Part shown: piece by piece, positions 1-9,392 of the stretch
Layout of the letters: each line of letters begins with the position of its first letter
How positions within the stretch are numbered: position 1 is the first letter of the stretch
NCBI RefSeq assembly: GCF_022690685.1
Contig: NZ_JALCYY010000002.1
Coordinates: 1-64,000, forward strand
Length of the DNA stretch: 64,000 nt
Reading direction: 5' to 3'
Source of the DNA: Anaeromyxobacter terrae
Lineage (GTDB): Bacteria > Myxococcota > Myxococcia > Myxococcales > Anaeromyxobacteraceae
Translations under genes and position numbers: made by a program
Notes under the pieces: generated by a model
Told to the model about the DNA's origin: nothing
The model's input: only the letters and a program-made list of their open reading frames with translations
The model's database searches: none

Positions 1-923
1 GGCGCGTCTGCCTGTCTACCGTGACGCTCCTCGGCCAGGTTTTCACCGAGGAGAACGTGGACGACCTCCTCGGCCGCGCCGCGTACCGGACCCGCGCCGA
101 GGTCGAGCACCTCGTCGCCTCCATCCAGGCGCGCGCCGCACCGCGCGCGGGGATCCGCGAGCTCCCGGAGCGCGAGCCCGCCCAGGCGAGGGCGCTGCCG
201 CTCACGGCGCCGGACACTGGCGGGGAGCGCGCCGAGCCGTCGGACGGAGCACCCGCAGCGCCGGTGCCCGCGAGCCCGACAGACGGCGCGTCCCCGACAA
301 CCCGCGAAGTCCGGAACGAGAGACCGCGCCGGTCAGAGACCGTGGCGGCCACCGAGAGCCACTGGTCGCTCCGCGTCACCCTCGACCGCGCCTGCAAGGA
401 GGACCTCGAGACGCTCCGGTGTCTTCTCTCGCACAAGATACCGGACGGCGACCTGGCGGCGGTGCTCGGCGAGGCGATCCGCTGCGCCATCGACAAGCAC
501 GGCAAGCGCAAGGGCGCGGTCGCGCCGGAGCGAAAGACGAAGCGCCCGGACCCGACCGCGGCGACGTCCCCGACGGCGACCTCCACGATCCCAGCGATAG
601 TGCGCCGCGCGGTGTGGAAGCGCGACGGCGGGCGCTGCGCCTGGGTCGGTCCGGACGGGTGCCGTTGCAGCAGCCGCTGGAAGCTCGAGCTCGACCACAT
701 CCAACCCGCCGCGCTCGGCGGCGCCTCGACGATCGACAATCTACGGCTCGTCTGCCGAGCTCATAACCTGCTTCACGCCGAGAGGACCTTCGGACGCGAG
801 CACATGGAGCGCTTCCGCCGCAACCCGGCAGACGGGCCGACGCCACAGGAGCGCGCCGGCGGGGCGCCCCCGCATCCCATCCAGCACCTGGGAGTGTGGG
901 CGCCGTGGTTGGGCAGCCTCTGA
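1..923 (+). CDS. HNH endonuclease family protein, 5' end outside window
   Basis: Probable HNH nuclease of the kind found in several copies in Anaeromyxobacter-like genomes. The C-terminal 100 residues carry the HNH core: RRAVWKRDGGRC, a second Cys pair (CRCSS), the LDHI metal-binding step, then NLRLVCRAHN. The first half is helical (ENVDDLLGRAAYRTRAEVEHLV) followed by a low-complexity Pro/Ala linker, as in DUF222-type HNH proteins. The reading frame is open upstream of the GTG at 21 to the window edge, and the residues there (LSTVTLLGQVFTEENVDDLL) read like the middle of the family's helical domain, so the true start lies outside. The role is not known; some such genes are selfish or defence-related, but nothing adjacent decides this. 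Confidence 0.75.
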   Translation, partial: RVCLSTVTLLGQVFTEENVDDLLGRAAYRTRAEVEHLVASIQARAAPRAGIRELPEREPAQARALPLTAPDTGGERAEPSDGAPAAPVPASPTDGASPTTREVRNERPRRSETVAATESHWSLRVTLDRACKEDLETLRCLLSHKIPDGDLAAVLGEAIRCAIDKHGKRKGAVAPERKTKRPDPTAATSPTATSTIPAIVRRAVWKRDGGRCAWVGPDGCRCSSRWKLELDHIQPAALGGASTIDNLRLVCRAHNLLHAERTFGREHMERFRRNPADGPTPQERAGGAPPHPIQHLGVWAPWLGSL

Positions 924-926
924 TGA

Positions 927-955
927 GTGCCTGTAAGGCACATCGAGCAGCGCAG
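927..955. repeat. Small hairpin plus dispersed 12-mer repeat after HNH gene
   Basis: Just after the HNH stop is a perfect GTGCC-TGTAA-GGCAC dyad (927-941), followed at 944-955 by CGAGCAGCGCAG. The same 12-mer occurs twice in another intergenic region (15143-15154 and 15174-15185). No U-tract follows the hairpin, so it is not a classic terminator. Confidence 0.4.
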
Positions 956-1026
956 AGGCGAGTTCTGCCCGCCGCAGGCAGCCAGCGTGAGCCGCAGCAG
1001 GGATCAGCCCGGGCGGGCAGCGCCTT

Positions 1027-2166
1027 TCAGGAGCGCTCCCGCTCCGGCGCTCGCGCGGCCCGCCGCTCCGGCTTCCCCAGCGGGCCGGTGAGCGGCGGCC
1101 GGACCTCGAGGAGCGCGCCGCTCCGCGGTCGCCGCCCCCTCGGCGCCGGGGCCCGCGCCGAGACGCGGCGCAGGAACGCGACGAGGGCGCGCTCGGCCTC
1201 GTGGAGCCCACCGCCCCTCGCGAGGCCGAGGACGTCCCCCGGCGCGAGGCAGCGCGAGACGACCTCCCCGCGCGCGAAGCCGTCGAGGACCGCCGGGCTG
1301 ATGTACGAGCCGCGCGCCACCGCGGGCGTGTTCCCGAGCCGCTGCGCGACCGCCTTCACCGCCGCCTGGGCCATCCGCTTGCGGCTCGTGCGCCCGGGCA
1401 CGAGCTGGCGCGCACCCTCCGCGAGCGCGCTCGCGCAGAGCAGCGTCCCGGCCCAGGTCCGGAAGTCCTTCGCCGTGAAGGGGCCGCCCGCGGCCTCGCG
1501 GAGGTAGGCGTTGAGGTGGCGGCGGCGGACGTCCACGATCTCCCCGCCCTCGACGAACTTGAAGACGTCGCGGCCAGGCACGGCGAGGAGCGCGCGGACG
1601 AGGCGAGCGATCCGCCGGTCGTGGACCTCGCGAACCTGCCGCTGGCCCGACTTGCCGCGGTAGTCGAACACGACCCGGTCGCCCTGCACGCGCACGTGCC
1701 CGGGCCGCACGGTCGCGAGCCCGAAGCTCCGGTTCTCGCGCGCGTACGCCTCGCTGCCGGGACGCATCCAGGTCGCCTCGAGGATCCGCGTCATGCCGGC
1801 GAGCACGCGCTCGCGGCCGAGCCCGCGCCGCCGGAAGTCCCGCTCCACCCGCGCGCGCACCTTCGGCAGCGCCTGCGCGAAGCGGAGCAGGCGGCGGTAC
1901 TTCGCGGCCGCCTGCCGGCGGACGAAGTCGGGGTGGTAGCGGTACTGCCAGCGGCCGGCCTTGTCCCGGCCGACGGCCTGGAGCTTCGCGCCGGGAGCCG
2001 GGCTCACGTGCACGTCGGTCCACGCGGGGGGCAGCCCTAGCGCCCGGATGCGCTCCACGTCCCCCGCCCCGGCGGGCCGCCCGTTCGCCTGCACGTAGCG
2101 AAAACCCTTCCGCGGCGTGCCGACGCGCCGGAGACCTTCGCGCTGGAGCCGATCGATCGCCCTCAC
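1027..2166 (-). CDS. DNA topoisomerase IB
   Basis: Eukaryal/poxvirus-type topoisomerase IB, relaxing supercoils through a 3'-phosphotyrosine intermediate. The N-terminal part has the family sequence (GFRYVQANGRP, LGLPPAWTDVHVSP, GRDKAGRWQYRYHP). The catalytic domain shows RENRSFGLATVR, the catalytic-lysine loop YRGKSGQ, the arginine in KDFRTWAGT, and the nucleophilic tyrosine in GNTPAVARGSYISP. About 379 residues from the GTG at 2166 (stop overlapping 1027), normal for bacterial members. Another in-frame GTG at 2184 is possible. The frame stays open far upstream through a repeat array, but that part has no family homology and is not included. It is transcribed away from the M48/LemA pair and separated from it by the repeat. 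Confidence 0.9.
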   Translation of the reverse strand: MRAIDRLQREGLRRVGTPRKGFRYVQANGRPAGAGDVERIRALGLPPAWTDVHVSPAPGAKLQAVGRDKAGRWQYRYHPDFVRRQAAAKYRRLLRFAQALPKVRARVERDFRRRGLGRERVLAGMTRILEATWMRPGSEAYARENRSFGLATVRPGHVRVQGDRVVFDYRGKSGQRQVREVHDRRIARLVRALLAVPGRDVFKFVEGGEIVDVRRRHLNAYLREAAGGPFTAKDFRTWAGTLLCASALAEGARQLVPGRTSRKRMAQAAVKAVAQRLGNTPAVARGSYISPAVLDGFARGEVVSRCLAPGDVLGLARGGGLHEAERALVAFLRRVSARAPAPRGRRPRSGALLEVRPPLTGPLGKPERRAARAPERERS

Positions 2167-2260
2167 CGGATCACCCGTAGGCACTGCGGGGACGGGGCGC
2201 CAGCGGAGGGGTGTCCGCGCGGGTCGATGGCGGGTCGATGGCGGGGGGAGGTCGGGTTGG

Positions 2261-2424
<164 letters not shown>

Positions 2425-2429
2425 ACGCC

Positions 2430-4316
2430 TCACGCCTCCGCGGCCCTCACCTCTCCCTCCCCTCCCTCCACCCGCGGTGCAGGCACCCCCAGCGACGCGG
2501 CGATGGCGCGCAGCACCTCGCCCTCCTCCGGGATCACCCGTCCGTCCGCCCCGGCGCACGCCTCGCACGCCGCGAGCACCCGCTCCTTCACCCGCGGGGC
2601 CGCCGCGTCGATCGCAGTGAGCGCCGCCTCGAGCCGCGCGGCGCCGACGCGGCCTCGCGGGAGGATCCGCCACGGACCGCTCGCCCCGAGCGCCGAGACG
2701 CCGGCGTCGAGGGCCGCCTGCGCGGACGGTCCTTCCGAGGAGCCGAGCCAGGCGAGGAGCGACAGGACCTCGAGGCACTCCACCTGCACGTCCTCGACGC
2801 TCCGTGCGCGCCCGCCGGATCGCGGCGCGCGCGGCACCACGCGGCGCGCAACGATCCGCTGGACGGCCCACTCGAACACGCTCGTGCGCCCATCCGCGGC
2901 GGCGAGCGCCCGGAGATCCCGGACGAGCGCCTCGCCGTCCGCCGGGGCGAGCCGCGTGAGCGCGGGCGCCGCGAGATCGAGGAGCGCCATGCGGCCCGCG
3001 CGATCCACTCCGGAGATCGCGGCGCCGAGCCGGCCCACCTCCGCCCGCAGCGCGGCCTCCTGGACCGAGGCGAGCTGGCCCGCCCGGGCGGTGTCGTCGC
3101 GGTCGACGAGGAGCGCGCGCGCAAGCGCGCCAGCGCTGGCGGGGGCCTGCGCCGCGACGGCGAGGGCGGGCGGGATCCCGGCGAGCAAGGCACGGGCGCG
3201 CACGACCTGCGGCGCGAGCGTCACCCCCGCCGTCGAGGGGGCGAACGCGGCCGCGAGGCGCTCCTCTTCGGCCGGCGGGACGGGCGGGAGCGCGGCGAGG
3301 AGTCGCGCCGCGAGGTGCGGCGCGATCCGCCGGATCCGCTCCTCGATGGGCGGGTGCGTCGCGAGGAGCCGGGAGGCGAGGCCGTCGGCGAAGAAGAGGT
3401 GGGCCGCCTCGGGCGCGGCCGGGCTGTGCAGCACCGATCCCTGGCGGGCGATCTTCGCGAGCGCGCCGGCGAGGCCGTCGGGGTTCCGCGTGAACTGCAC
3501 CGCCTCCGCGTCGGCGAGGTGCTCGCGGGTCCGCGAGACGGCGAGCCGGATGAGGAGCCCGAAGAACGCCCCGACCGATCCCGCGGCCCATACGGCCACG
3601 CCGAGGAGCCCGAGGCCCACGACCGACCGGCGCGCGCGCAGGCGCACCCGCCCGTCGTCGCGCCCGAACCCGATGCGCACGAGGAAGCGCCCGGCGAGCG
3701 CGAGCCAGGTGAGCCCTCCGACGAGCGCCATGAGCTGGAGGTTCAGGCGCGTGTCGGAGTTCACGACGTGCGAGAGCTCGTGGGCGACGACGCCCTGCAG
3801 CTCGTCGCGCGTGAGCGCCTCGATCGCGCCGCGGGTGACGGCGACGACGGCGCGGTCGGGCGCGAACCCGGCCGCGAAGGCGTTGATCCCCTCCTCGCGC
3901 GCGAGGACGTACACCGTGGGTACGGGCACCCCCGCCGCGATCGCCATCTCCTCGACCACGTTCAGGAGCTGGCGCTCCGCGGGATCGGCCGTCCCGGCGT
4001 CGACGCGCGTACCGCCGAGGAGCTCCGCCACCGAGGCCCCGCCGCCGCTCGCGAGCCGGACGCCGTGGACGAGCGCCCCGCCCGCGGTGACGAGCGAGAC
4101 GATCCCGGCGACGCCGAGGAGATCGCGCGTGCGGTCGGCCCCTGCGCGGACGAGCCCGAGCCCGAGCCCGGGGTGCAGGCCCAGCGCCAGCGTCGCGAGG
4201 CCGTACACGACCGCGATCGTGCCCACCCACGCGAGCGCGAACAGCAGCGCGAGCACCGCCGTCCGCCGCCGCGCCGCCGCCTGGGCGGCGAAGAAGTCGA
4301 GCGTCGCCCGGGACAC
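2430..4316 (-). CDS. M48 family metalloprotease (HtpX-like) with TerB-like C-terminal region
   Basis: Membrane zinc protease, 628 residues. Two hydrophobic helices (about 20-45 and 68-88) precede the catalytic domain; the zinc motif HELSH lies at about 179-183, and the third ligand is probably in REHLADAEAV near 258. Two further membrane segments flank residues 190-250. After about residue 380 comes a long Ala-rich helical extension; near the end, ACEACAGADGRVIPEEGEVLRAIAASLG matches the acidic pattern of TerB-like domains. The gene lies 10 bases downstream of lemA, a pairing common in Gram-negative bacteria and usually linked to envelope quality control. The extension makes it about twice the size of HtpX. 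The protease call is firm; the C-terminal assignment is an inference from the motif. Confidence 0.88.
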   Translation of the reverse strand: MSRATLDFFAAQAAARRRTAVLALLFALAWVGTIAVVYGLATLALGLHPGLGLGLVRAGADRTRDLLGVAGIVSLVTAGGALVHGVRLASGGGASVAELLGGTRVDAGTADPAERQLLNVVEEMAIAAGVPVPTVYVLAREEGINAFAAGFAPDRAVVAVTRGAIEALTRDELQGVVAHELSHVVNSDTRLNLQLMALVGGLTWLALAGRFLVRIGFGRDDGRVRLRARRSVVGLGLLGVAVWAAGSVGAFFGLLIRLAVSRTREHLADAEAVQFTRNPDGLAGALAKIARQGSVLHSPAAPEAAHLFFADGLASRLLATHPPIEERIRRIAPHLAARLLAALPPVPPAEEERLAAAFAPSTAGVTLAPQVVRARALLAGIPPALAVAAQAPASAGALARALLVDRDDTARAGQLASVQEAALRAEVGRLGAAISGVDRAGRMALLDLAAPALTRLAPADGEALVRDLRALAAADGRTSVFEWAVQRIVARRVVPRAPRSGGRARSVEDVQVECLEVLSLLAWLGSSEGPSAQAALDAGVSALGASGPWRILPRGRVGAARLEAALTAIDAAAPRVKERVLAACEACAGADGRVIPEEGEVLRAIAASLGVPAPRVEGGEGEVRAAEA

Positions 4317-4326
4317 GCGAGCCGAG

Positions 4327-4905
4327 CTACAGCGCGACGCGCACCGGCTCGCGCGCCTGCGGGCTCGAGAGCTCGAGCGGCCTCGCCTCGGGGAAGCCGC
4401 CCGCGACGACGGTGCCCGGGAACGTCTCCCGCGCGTTGTTGTAGTCCATCACCGCGTCGTTGTAGGCCTGCCGCGCGAACGCGACGCGGTTCTCGGTCGA
4501 GGTGAGCTCCTCGACGAGGCGCCCGACCGACTCGCTCGCCTTGAGGTCCGGGTACGCCTCGGCGACGGCGAGGAGCCGGGACAGCGGCCCGGCGAGGGCG
4601 CCCTCCGCCTGCGCGAGCCGCTCCATGGAGGCGCCGTCGCCGGGGTGCGCGGCGGCGGCGCGCGCGGCGACGACCGCCTGGTTGCGCGCCGCGACCACCG
4701 CCTCGAGCGTCCCCCGCTCGTGCGCCAGGTAGGCCCGCGTCGCCTCGACGAGGTTCGGGATGAGGTCGTATCGCCGCTGGAGCTGCACGTCGATCTGGCC
4801 GAATGCGTTCCGGAACGCGTTGCGCCGCGTGACGAGGCCGTTGTGCAGCATCACCCAGGCGACGGCGACCGCGGCGACGAGCGCGACGAGGACGAGTGCG
4901 GCCAT
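4327..4905 (-). CDS. lemA: LemA family protein
   Basis: LemA protein, 192 residues, with one N-terminal membrane helix (AALVLVALVAAVAVAWVML), a short outside segment and a coiled helical domain. Family motifs are clear: NAFGQIDVQLQRRYDLIPNL, VEATRAYLAHERGTLEAV, YPDLKASE and YNDAVMDYNNARETFPG. The start at 4905 is chosen because GGAGGAGG stands 7-8 bases upstream; a longer frame exists but has no such site. Adjacent and co-directional with the M48 protease, its usual partner. It diverges from the NAD-binding gene at 5036. Confidence 0.93.
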   Translation of the reverse strand: MAALVLVALVAAVAVAWVMLHNGLVTRRNAFRNAFGQIDVQLQRRYDLIPNLVEATRAYLAHERGTLEAVVAARNQAVVAARAAAAHPGDGASMERLAQAEGALAGPLSRLLAVAEAYPDLKASESVGRLVEELTSTENRVAFARQAYNDAVMDYNNARETFPGTVVAGGFPEARPLELSSPQAREPVRVAL

Positions 4906-5035
4906 GTTCCCTCCTCCGCGCGACGCGGGCGCGGTGACGGCCAGCATGGCACGAACGGGGAGGCCGCGCACGGAGCCGCGCGTCCCGTGTAACGGGGAGG
5001 CATGATGTCGGCGCCGCTCTCCGGAGGTCGCAGCC

Positions 5036-5740
5036 ATGCCCACCGCCTTCGTCGCAGGTGCCACCGGCTACACGGGCCGTGAGGTCGTCCGCGCGCTCCG
5101 CGCGGCGGGCGTCCGGACCGTCGCGCACGTGCGGCCCGACTCGGTTCACGCCGGCGAGTGGCGCGCGCGCTTCGAGGCGCTCGGCGCGGAGGTGGACCTG
5201 ACGCCCTGGGACGGACCGGCGATGGCGGCCGCCCTCGCCCGCGTGCGGCCGACGATCGTCTTCGCGCTCCTCGGGACCACGCGGCGCCGCGCGCGCGCCG
5301 CGGCGAGCCACGGCGCCTCGGAGAGCTACGCCTCCGTCGACTACGGGCTCACCCGGCTCCTCCTCGAGGCGGCGGTGACGAGCGGGGCCCGGCCGCGCTT
5401 CGTGTACCTCTCCGCCGCGGGCGTCCACGAGGGCACCCGCAACGCGTACCTCGCCGCGCGCGCCCGGCTCGAGCGCGACCTGCGCGCGAGCGGCCTGCCC
5501 TTCGTCGTCGCGCGGCCGCCGCTCGTGACCGGGCCGGACCGCGAGGAGCCGCGCCCGCTCGAGCGCGCCGCGGCGCTCGTCTCCGACGCCGCGCTCTCCG
5601 TCGCCGCCCTGCTCGGCGCGCGCCGGCTCGCCGCGCGCTGGCGATCGATCACCGGTGCCGCGCTCGCCGCCGCGCTCGTGCGCCTCGCGCTCGACCCAGG
5701 CGCCGAGGGGCGCGTCGTGGAGGGCGACGGGCTGCGCTGA
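5036..5740 (+). CDS. NAD(P)-binding Rossmann protein (atypical SDR)
   Basis: Atypical short-chain dehydrogenase/NAD(P)H-binding protein, 234 residues. The N terminus has the Rossmann loop GATGYTG (residues 8-14), then an acidic or Arg-containing second strand (AHVRPDS). VFALLGTTRR and YLSAAGVHEG fit the cofactor-binding core of NmrA/atypical SDR proteins. There is no clear YxxxK pair, so catalysis is uncertain and it may be a redox sensor or quinone-reductase-like protein. The end lacks membrane segments. It stands alone, divergent from lemA. Confidence 0.75.
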   Translation: MPTAFVAGATGYTGREVVRALRAAGVRTVAHVRPDSVHAGEWRARFEALGAEVDLTPWDGPAMAAALARVRPTIVFALLGTTRRRARAAASHGASESYASVDYGLTRLLLEAAVTSGARPRFVYLSAAGVHEGTRNAYLAARARLERDLRASGLPFVVARPPLVTGPDREEPRPLERAAALVSDAALSVAALLGARRLAARWRSITGAALAAALVRLALDPGAEGRVVEGDGLR

Positions 5741-6193
5741 ACGCGCGAGCCTTCCCTCCGCCTTCGTACCGCTGGGGCCTCGCGCGACCGGACGAGCCCG
5801 GAGCGGGCGCGACGCACGGTCGCACGAGAGCCCGAGTCCACGTCGCGCCGCCCGCCCGGGGAGCGGCGAACGATTTGCGTTACGTGAAGAATCTGCATCA
5901 TCTCGAAACAATCTGCGCGCGCGAACGCAATATCGTGCGTGCCCAATGAGGCGTGGCGAAACAACTGCGCCGCAAGTGATCCCGCCTCGGGAGCGCGCGC
6001 CTCGGGGTCGCACCCTGCGCGCCAATGCCCGCGCCGTCATTCGCGCAGATGGTGCACCTCACCGGTCGATATGCACCCCGCTCGACAGGTGACACGCGCG
6101 CTGCCCCCGTGCTCTTTTCGCCACGCCTGCGGCACCGGAAAACATTGCGAGCCCGCGACGGCTCCGGCCGAGCCGCCCCCTAGGAGATCAAAC
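5741..6193 (+). promoter_or_regulatory. Long AT-richer leader upstream of the OFA carrier
   Basis: A 453-base gap with no supportable gene. The segment 5870-5960 is clearly less GC-rich than its surroundings. It holds a partial inverted pair, ATTTGCGTT (5873-5881) and AACGCAAT (5924-5931), and a direct repeat AATCTGC (5890-5896 and 5910-5916) about two helical turns apart. These look like protein-binding sites for control of the transporter at 6194, but the promoter elements are too weak to place with confidence. Confidence 0.45.
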
Positions 6194-7522
6194 ATGTCAC
6201 GACGCGGATGGATCGTCGTCCTCGCCGGAACCGGCCTCAACCTCGCCCTGGGCATCCTCTACGCCTGGAGCGTCTTCTCGAAGCAGCTCGTCGAGTCCGT
6301 CGAGCGCGGCGGGTTCGGCTGGACGAAGACCGCCGCCACGCTCCCCTACACCGTCGCGATCGCCTGCTTCGCCCTGATGATGGTGCCGGCCGGCCGCCTG
6401 CAGGATCGGCTCGGGCCCCGCGTCGTCGCGTCGGCGGGCGGCGTGCTCACCGGGCTCGGCCTCATCGTCGCGAGCTTCGCCAGCTCCGGATCCACCTGGC
6501 CGGCGCTGCTCGGCTTCGGCCTCCTCGGCGGGACGGGCTTCGGCCTCGGCTACTCGGCGACGACGCCGGCCGCGGTGAAGTGGTTCCCGCCCGCGAAGAA
6601 GGGGCTCATCACCGGCATCGTGGTGGGCGGCTTCGGCCTCGCGCCGGTCTACATCGCGCCGCTCTCGAAGCACCTCATCGCCGCCTACGGCGTCGCCGGC
6701 GCGTTCCGCATCCTCGGGATCGCGTTCCTCGTGACGGCGACCGGCTTCGCGCAGCTCGTCGCGAACCCGCCCACGCCCCTCACGCCCGCGAAGGCGGCCG
6801 CGAAGGCCGGCGCGGGCCCCGACCGCACCTGGCAGGAGATGGTGCGGACGCCCACGTTCTGGTCGCTGTGGGTCCAGTACGCCTGCGCCGCGACCGCCGG
6901 CCTCATGATCATCGGCCACATGGCGAAGATCGTCGCGGTGCAGTCGCAGAACTCGATCCAGGTCGGGTTCGTGTTCGTCGCGCTGCTCGCCATCTTCAAC
7001 GCGAGCGGCCGCATCGTGGCGGGGATCATCTCCGACTACATCGGCCGCGTGGTCACCATCGGCCTCGTCTGCGTCCTGCAGGCCGTGGCGATGATGTTCT
7101 TCGCGAGCTTCTCGACGATCGCGACGTTCATCGTCGGCTCGGCGGTGGTCGGGTTCAGCTACGGCGCGTGCCTCTCGCTCTTCCCGGCCACCGCGGCGGA
7201 CAACTGGGGCACGAAGAACCTGGGCCTCAACTACGGCATCCTCTTCACGGCGTGGGGCGTGGGCGGCGTGCTCGGCCCGACGCTCGCCGGGAAGATCGCC
7301 GACCGGACCGGCTCGTACGCCAGCGCCTACGGCATGGCCGCGGTGCTGCTCCTCGTGGCGGTGGTGCTCGCGATGCTCAGCTACGTGAGCATCTCGGTGA
7401 GCATCCCGGAGAAGGAGGTCCGCATCCGGATCGGCCGCCGCGCGGCGAAGCGCGAGGAGACCCCCGCCGTCTTCCCGCCGCAGGCGCGGGCGATCGCCGG
7501 CGCGGACGCCCGTTCCATCTGA
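6194..7522 (+). CDS. OFA family MFS transporter (oxalate/formate antiporter-like)
   Basis: Twelve-helix major facilitator protein of the OFA family, 442 residues, which moves small mono- or dicarboxylates. Typical marks are LNLALGILYAWSVF in helix 1, GRLQDRLGPR after helix 2, GFGLGYSATTPAAVKWFP, and the helix-11 region NYGILFTAWGVGG. The ATG at 6194 follows AGGAGATC by a normal spacing; an upstream extension of the frame has no signal of being coding. The C-terminal tail is basic and cytosolic. Substrate cannot be read from sequence; oxalate, formate, pyruvate or lactate are all possible. A strong terminator follows. Confidence 0.85.
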   Translation: MSRRGWIVVLAGTGLNLALGILYAWSVFSKQLVESVERGGFGWTKTAATLPYTVAIACFALMMVPAGRLQDRLGPRVVASAGGVLTGLGLIVASFASSGSTWPALLGFGLLGGTGFGLGYSATTPAAVKWFPPAKKGLITGIVVGGFGLAPVYIAPLSKHLIAAYGVAGAFRILGIAFLVTATGFAQLVANPPTPLTPAKAAAKAGAGPDRTWQEMVRTPTFWSLWVQYACAATAGLMIIGHMAKIVAVQSQNSIQVGFVFVALLAIFNASGRIVAGIISDYIGRVVTIGLVCVLQAVAMMFFASFSTIATFIVGSAVVGFSYGACLSLFPATAADNWGTKNLGLNYGILFTAWGVGGVLGPTLAGKIADRTGSYASAYGMAAVLLLVAVVLAMLSYVSISVSIPEKEVRIRIGRRAAKREETPAVFPPQARAIAGADARSI

Positions 7523-7564
7523 TCCACGAGCCGCTCGCGCTCGAGCGGCCTCGAGGGAGCTCTG

Positions 7565-7602
7565 GCCGCTCGCCCGCCCCGGGCGAGCGGCTCTTCTTTT
7601 TT
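7565..7602 (+). terminator. Rho-independent terminator of the OFA gene
   Basis: Perfect 12-bp stem GCCGCTCGCCCG / CGGGCGAGCGGC with a CCC loop (7565-7591), followed by TCTTCTTTTTT. The U-run lies on the plus side only. A weaker 7-bp hairpin (7530-7549) precedes it. Confidence 0.93.
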
Positions 7603-7607
7603 CCGGA

Positions 7608-9236
7608 TCAGGCCGCCCGCACGACCACGCCGCTCGCGGTCTCCGCGAGCCGCAGCTCGGGGTGGAGCCGCTCCGCCGTGCGGAGCGCCCACTCGCGGTC
7701 GAAGAGCACGACGGGCCGATCGCGCACGTCGAGCACGAGGAGGCCCTCCACGCCGCTCGGGAAGTCGTCGACGTCGATGGCCTTGCCGTCGGCCCGGCTC
7801 ACCCAGCGCGCGAGCTGGTAGGGCACCGCCTCGACGCGGACCTCGACCCCGTACTCCGCCTCGAGCCGGTACTTCACCACCTCGAACTGGAGCTGCCCGA
7901 GGGCGCCGAGCACGAGATCGCCCGCGCGGCCCGCCGGCGGCCGGTAGAGCTGGACCGTCCCCTCCTGCGCGAGCTGCTCGATCCCGCGCGCAAACTGCTT
8001 TCGGCGGAGCGGGTCCACGAGCGCGAGGCGCCGGAAGTGCTCGGGCGCGAAGCTCGGGATGCCCTCGAAGAGGAAGCGCGACCCGCCGGTGAGCGTGTCG
8101 CCGATCTCGAGCGCGCCGGTGTCGTGGATGCCGACGACGTCGCCCGGGTAGGACTCGTCGACGATGGTCCGGTCGCGCGCCATGAACTGCGTCGGCGTCG
8201 CGAGCCGCACCTCCTTGCCGGTGCGGACGTTGTGGACCTTCATGCCGCGCGTGAGCCTGCCGGAGCAGATGCGCAGGAAGGCGACGCGATCGCGGTGCGC
8301 CTTGTCCATGTTCGCCTGGATCTTGAAGACGAACCCGCTGAACTCCTCCTGCGCCGGCGCGACGGGTCCCTGGTCGGACTCGCGGGGGCGCGGCGGCGGC
8401 ATGAGCTCGATGAAGGTGTCGAGGAACGCCTCGAGGCCGAAGTTGTTGACCGCGCTCCCGAAGAACATCGGCGAGAGCTCGCCCGCCTCGAAGCGCGCGC
8501 GGTCGAAGTCGTCGCCCGCCGCCTCGAGCAGCTCCGCGTCCTCCCGGAGCCGAGCGTAGCCCGCGTCGTCGAGCGCGTCGCGGACGGCGGGATCGTCGAT
8601 GCCGCTGACCTCGACGGGCGGCCGCTCCGCCCCCACGCCCGAGGAGGACCCGGAGTGCGCCGGGTCGAAGAGGTACACCCGCCGCGCGACGCGGTGGTAC
8701 ACGCCCGCGAACGTGCCGCCGCGGAACACCGGCCAGGTGATGGGGTACACGCCGATGCCGAGCACGCTCTCGACCTCGCCGATGAGCTCGAACGGCTCGC
8801 GCCCGGGCCGATCCATCTTGTTCACGAAGGTGAAGATGGGGATGGCGCGCTGGCGGCAGACCCGGAACAGCTTGCGCGTCTGCGCCTCGACGCCCTTCGC
8901 CGAGTCGAGGAGCATCACCGCGCCGTCGACCGCGTGGAGGGTGCGGTAGGTGTCCTCGCTGAAGTCGGCGTGGCCGGGGGTGTCGAGCAGGTTCATCTGC
9001 ATCCCGCGATATGGGAACTGCAGGACGCTCGTGGTGATGGAGATGCCGCGCTCGCGCTCCATCTCCATCCAGTCGCTCACCGCGTTGGCGCGGCCGCGCT
9101 TCGCCTTCACCGCCCCCGCGAGCTGGATGACGCCGCCGTAGAGGAGGAGCTTCTCGGTGAGCGTCGTCTTGCCCGCGTCGGGGTGGGAGATGATCGCGAA
9201 CGTGCGCCGGCGGGCGGTCTCGTGCTGGACGGTCAT
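7608..9236 (-). CDS. prfC: Peptide chain release factor 3
   Basis: RF3, a translational GTPase that removes class I release factors from terminated ribosomes. 542 residues, as in the family. G-domain motifs are in order: G1 SHPDAGKTT, switch ending DWMEMERERGISITTS, G3 LLDTPGHADFSEDTYR, G4 FVNKMDR. RF3-specific regions follow (GDVVGIHDTG, SFAPEHFRRL, QLQFEVVKYRLEAEYGVE). The start at 9236 gives the canonical MTVQHETARRRTFAIISHPDAGKTT-like N terminus; a longer frame to 9305 is without support. It converges on the OFA gene, with the terminator between them. Confidence 0.96.
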   Translation of the reverse strand: MTVQHETARRRTFAIISHPDAGKTTLTEKLLLYGGVIQLAGAVKAKRGRANAVSDWMEMERERGISITTSVLQFPYRGMQMNLLDTPGHADFSEDTYRTLHAVDGAVMLLDSAKGVEAQTRKLFRVCRQRAIPIFTFVNKMDRPGREPFELIGEVESVLGIGVYPITWPVFRGGTFAGVYHRVARRVYLFDPAHSGSSSGVGAERPPVEVSGIDDPAVRDALDDAGYARLREDAELLEAAGDDFDRARFEAGELSPMFFGSAVNNFGLEAFLDTFIELMPPPRPRESDQGPVAPAQEEFSGFVFKIQANMDKAHRDRVAFLRICSGRLTRGMKVHNVRTGKEVRLATPTQFMARDRTIVDESYPGDVVGIHDTGALEIGDTLTGGSRFLFEGIPSFAPEHFRRLALVDPLRRKQFARGIEQLAQEGTVQLYRPPAGRAGDLVLGALGQLQFEVVKYRLEAEYGVEVRVEAVPYQLARWVSRADGKAIDVDDFPSGVEGLLVLDVRDRPVVLFDREWALRTAERLHPELRLAETASGVVVRAA

Positions 9237-9392
9237 GGTCGGGGGCGCGCGACCGGGCGGCCAGCGCGCCGGCGGGTCGTAACAGCCCGCGCCGCGCCCC
9301 GTCAAGGAGAGCGCTGCGCCGGCGGGCCGGCGGGCGCCGGCCCGGCCTGCCTCCCGACGAGCGGGAGCTCGGGGGGTGCGCCGCGGGCGGCC

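Noticed and set aside
5898-6095. 65-residue minus-strand ORF in the long gap
   Set aside because: No ribosome site, no homology pattern, and composition like antisense noise.
6100-6160. Sigma-54-like site upstream of the OFA carrier
   Set aside because: GG/GC pairs there have wrong spacing or poor match beyond the GG and GC.
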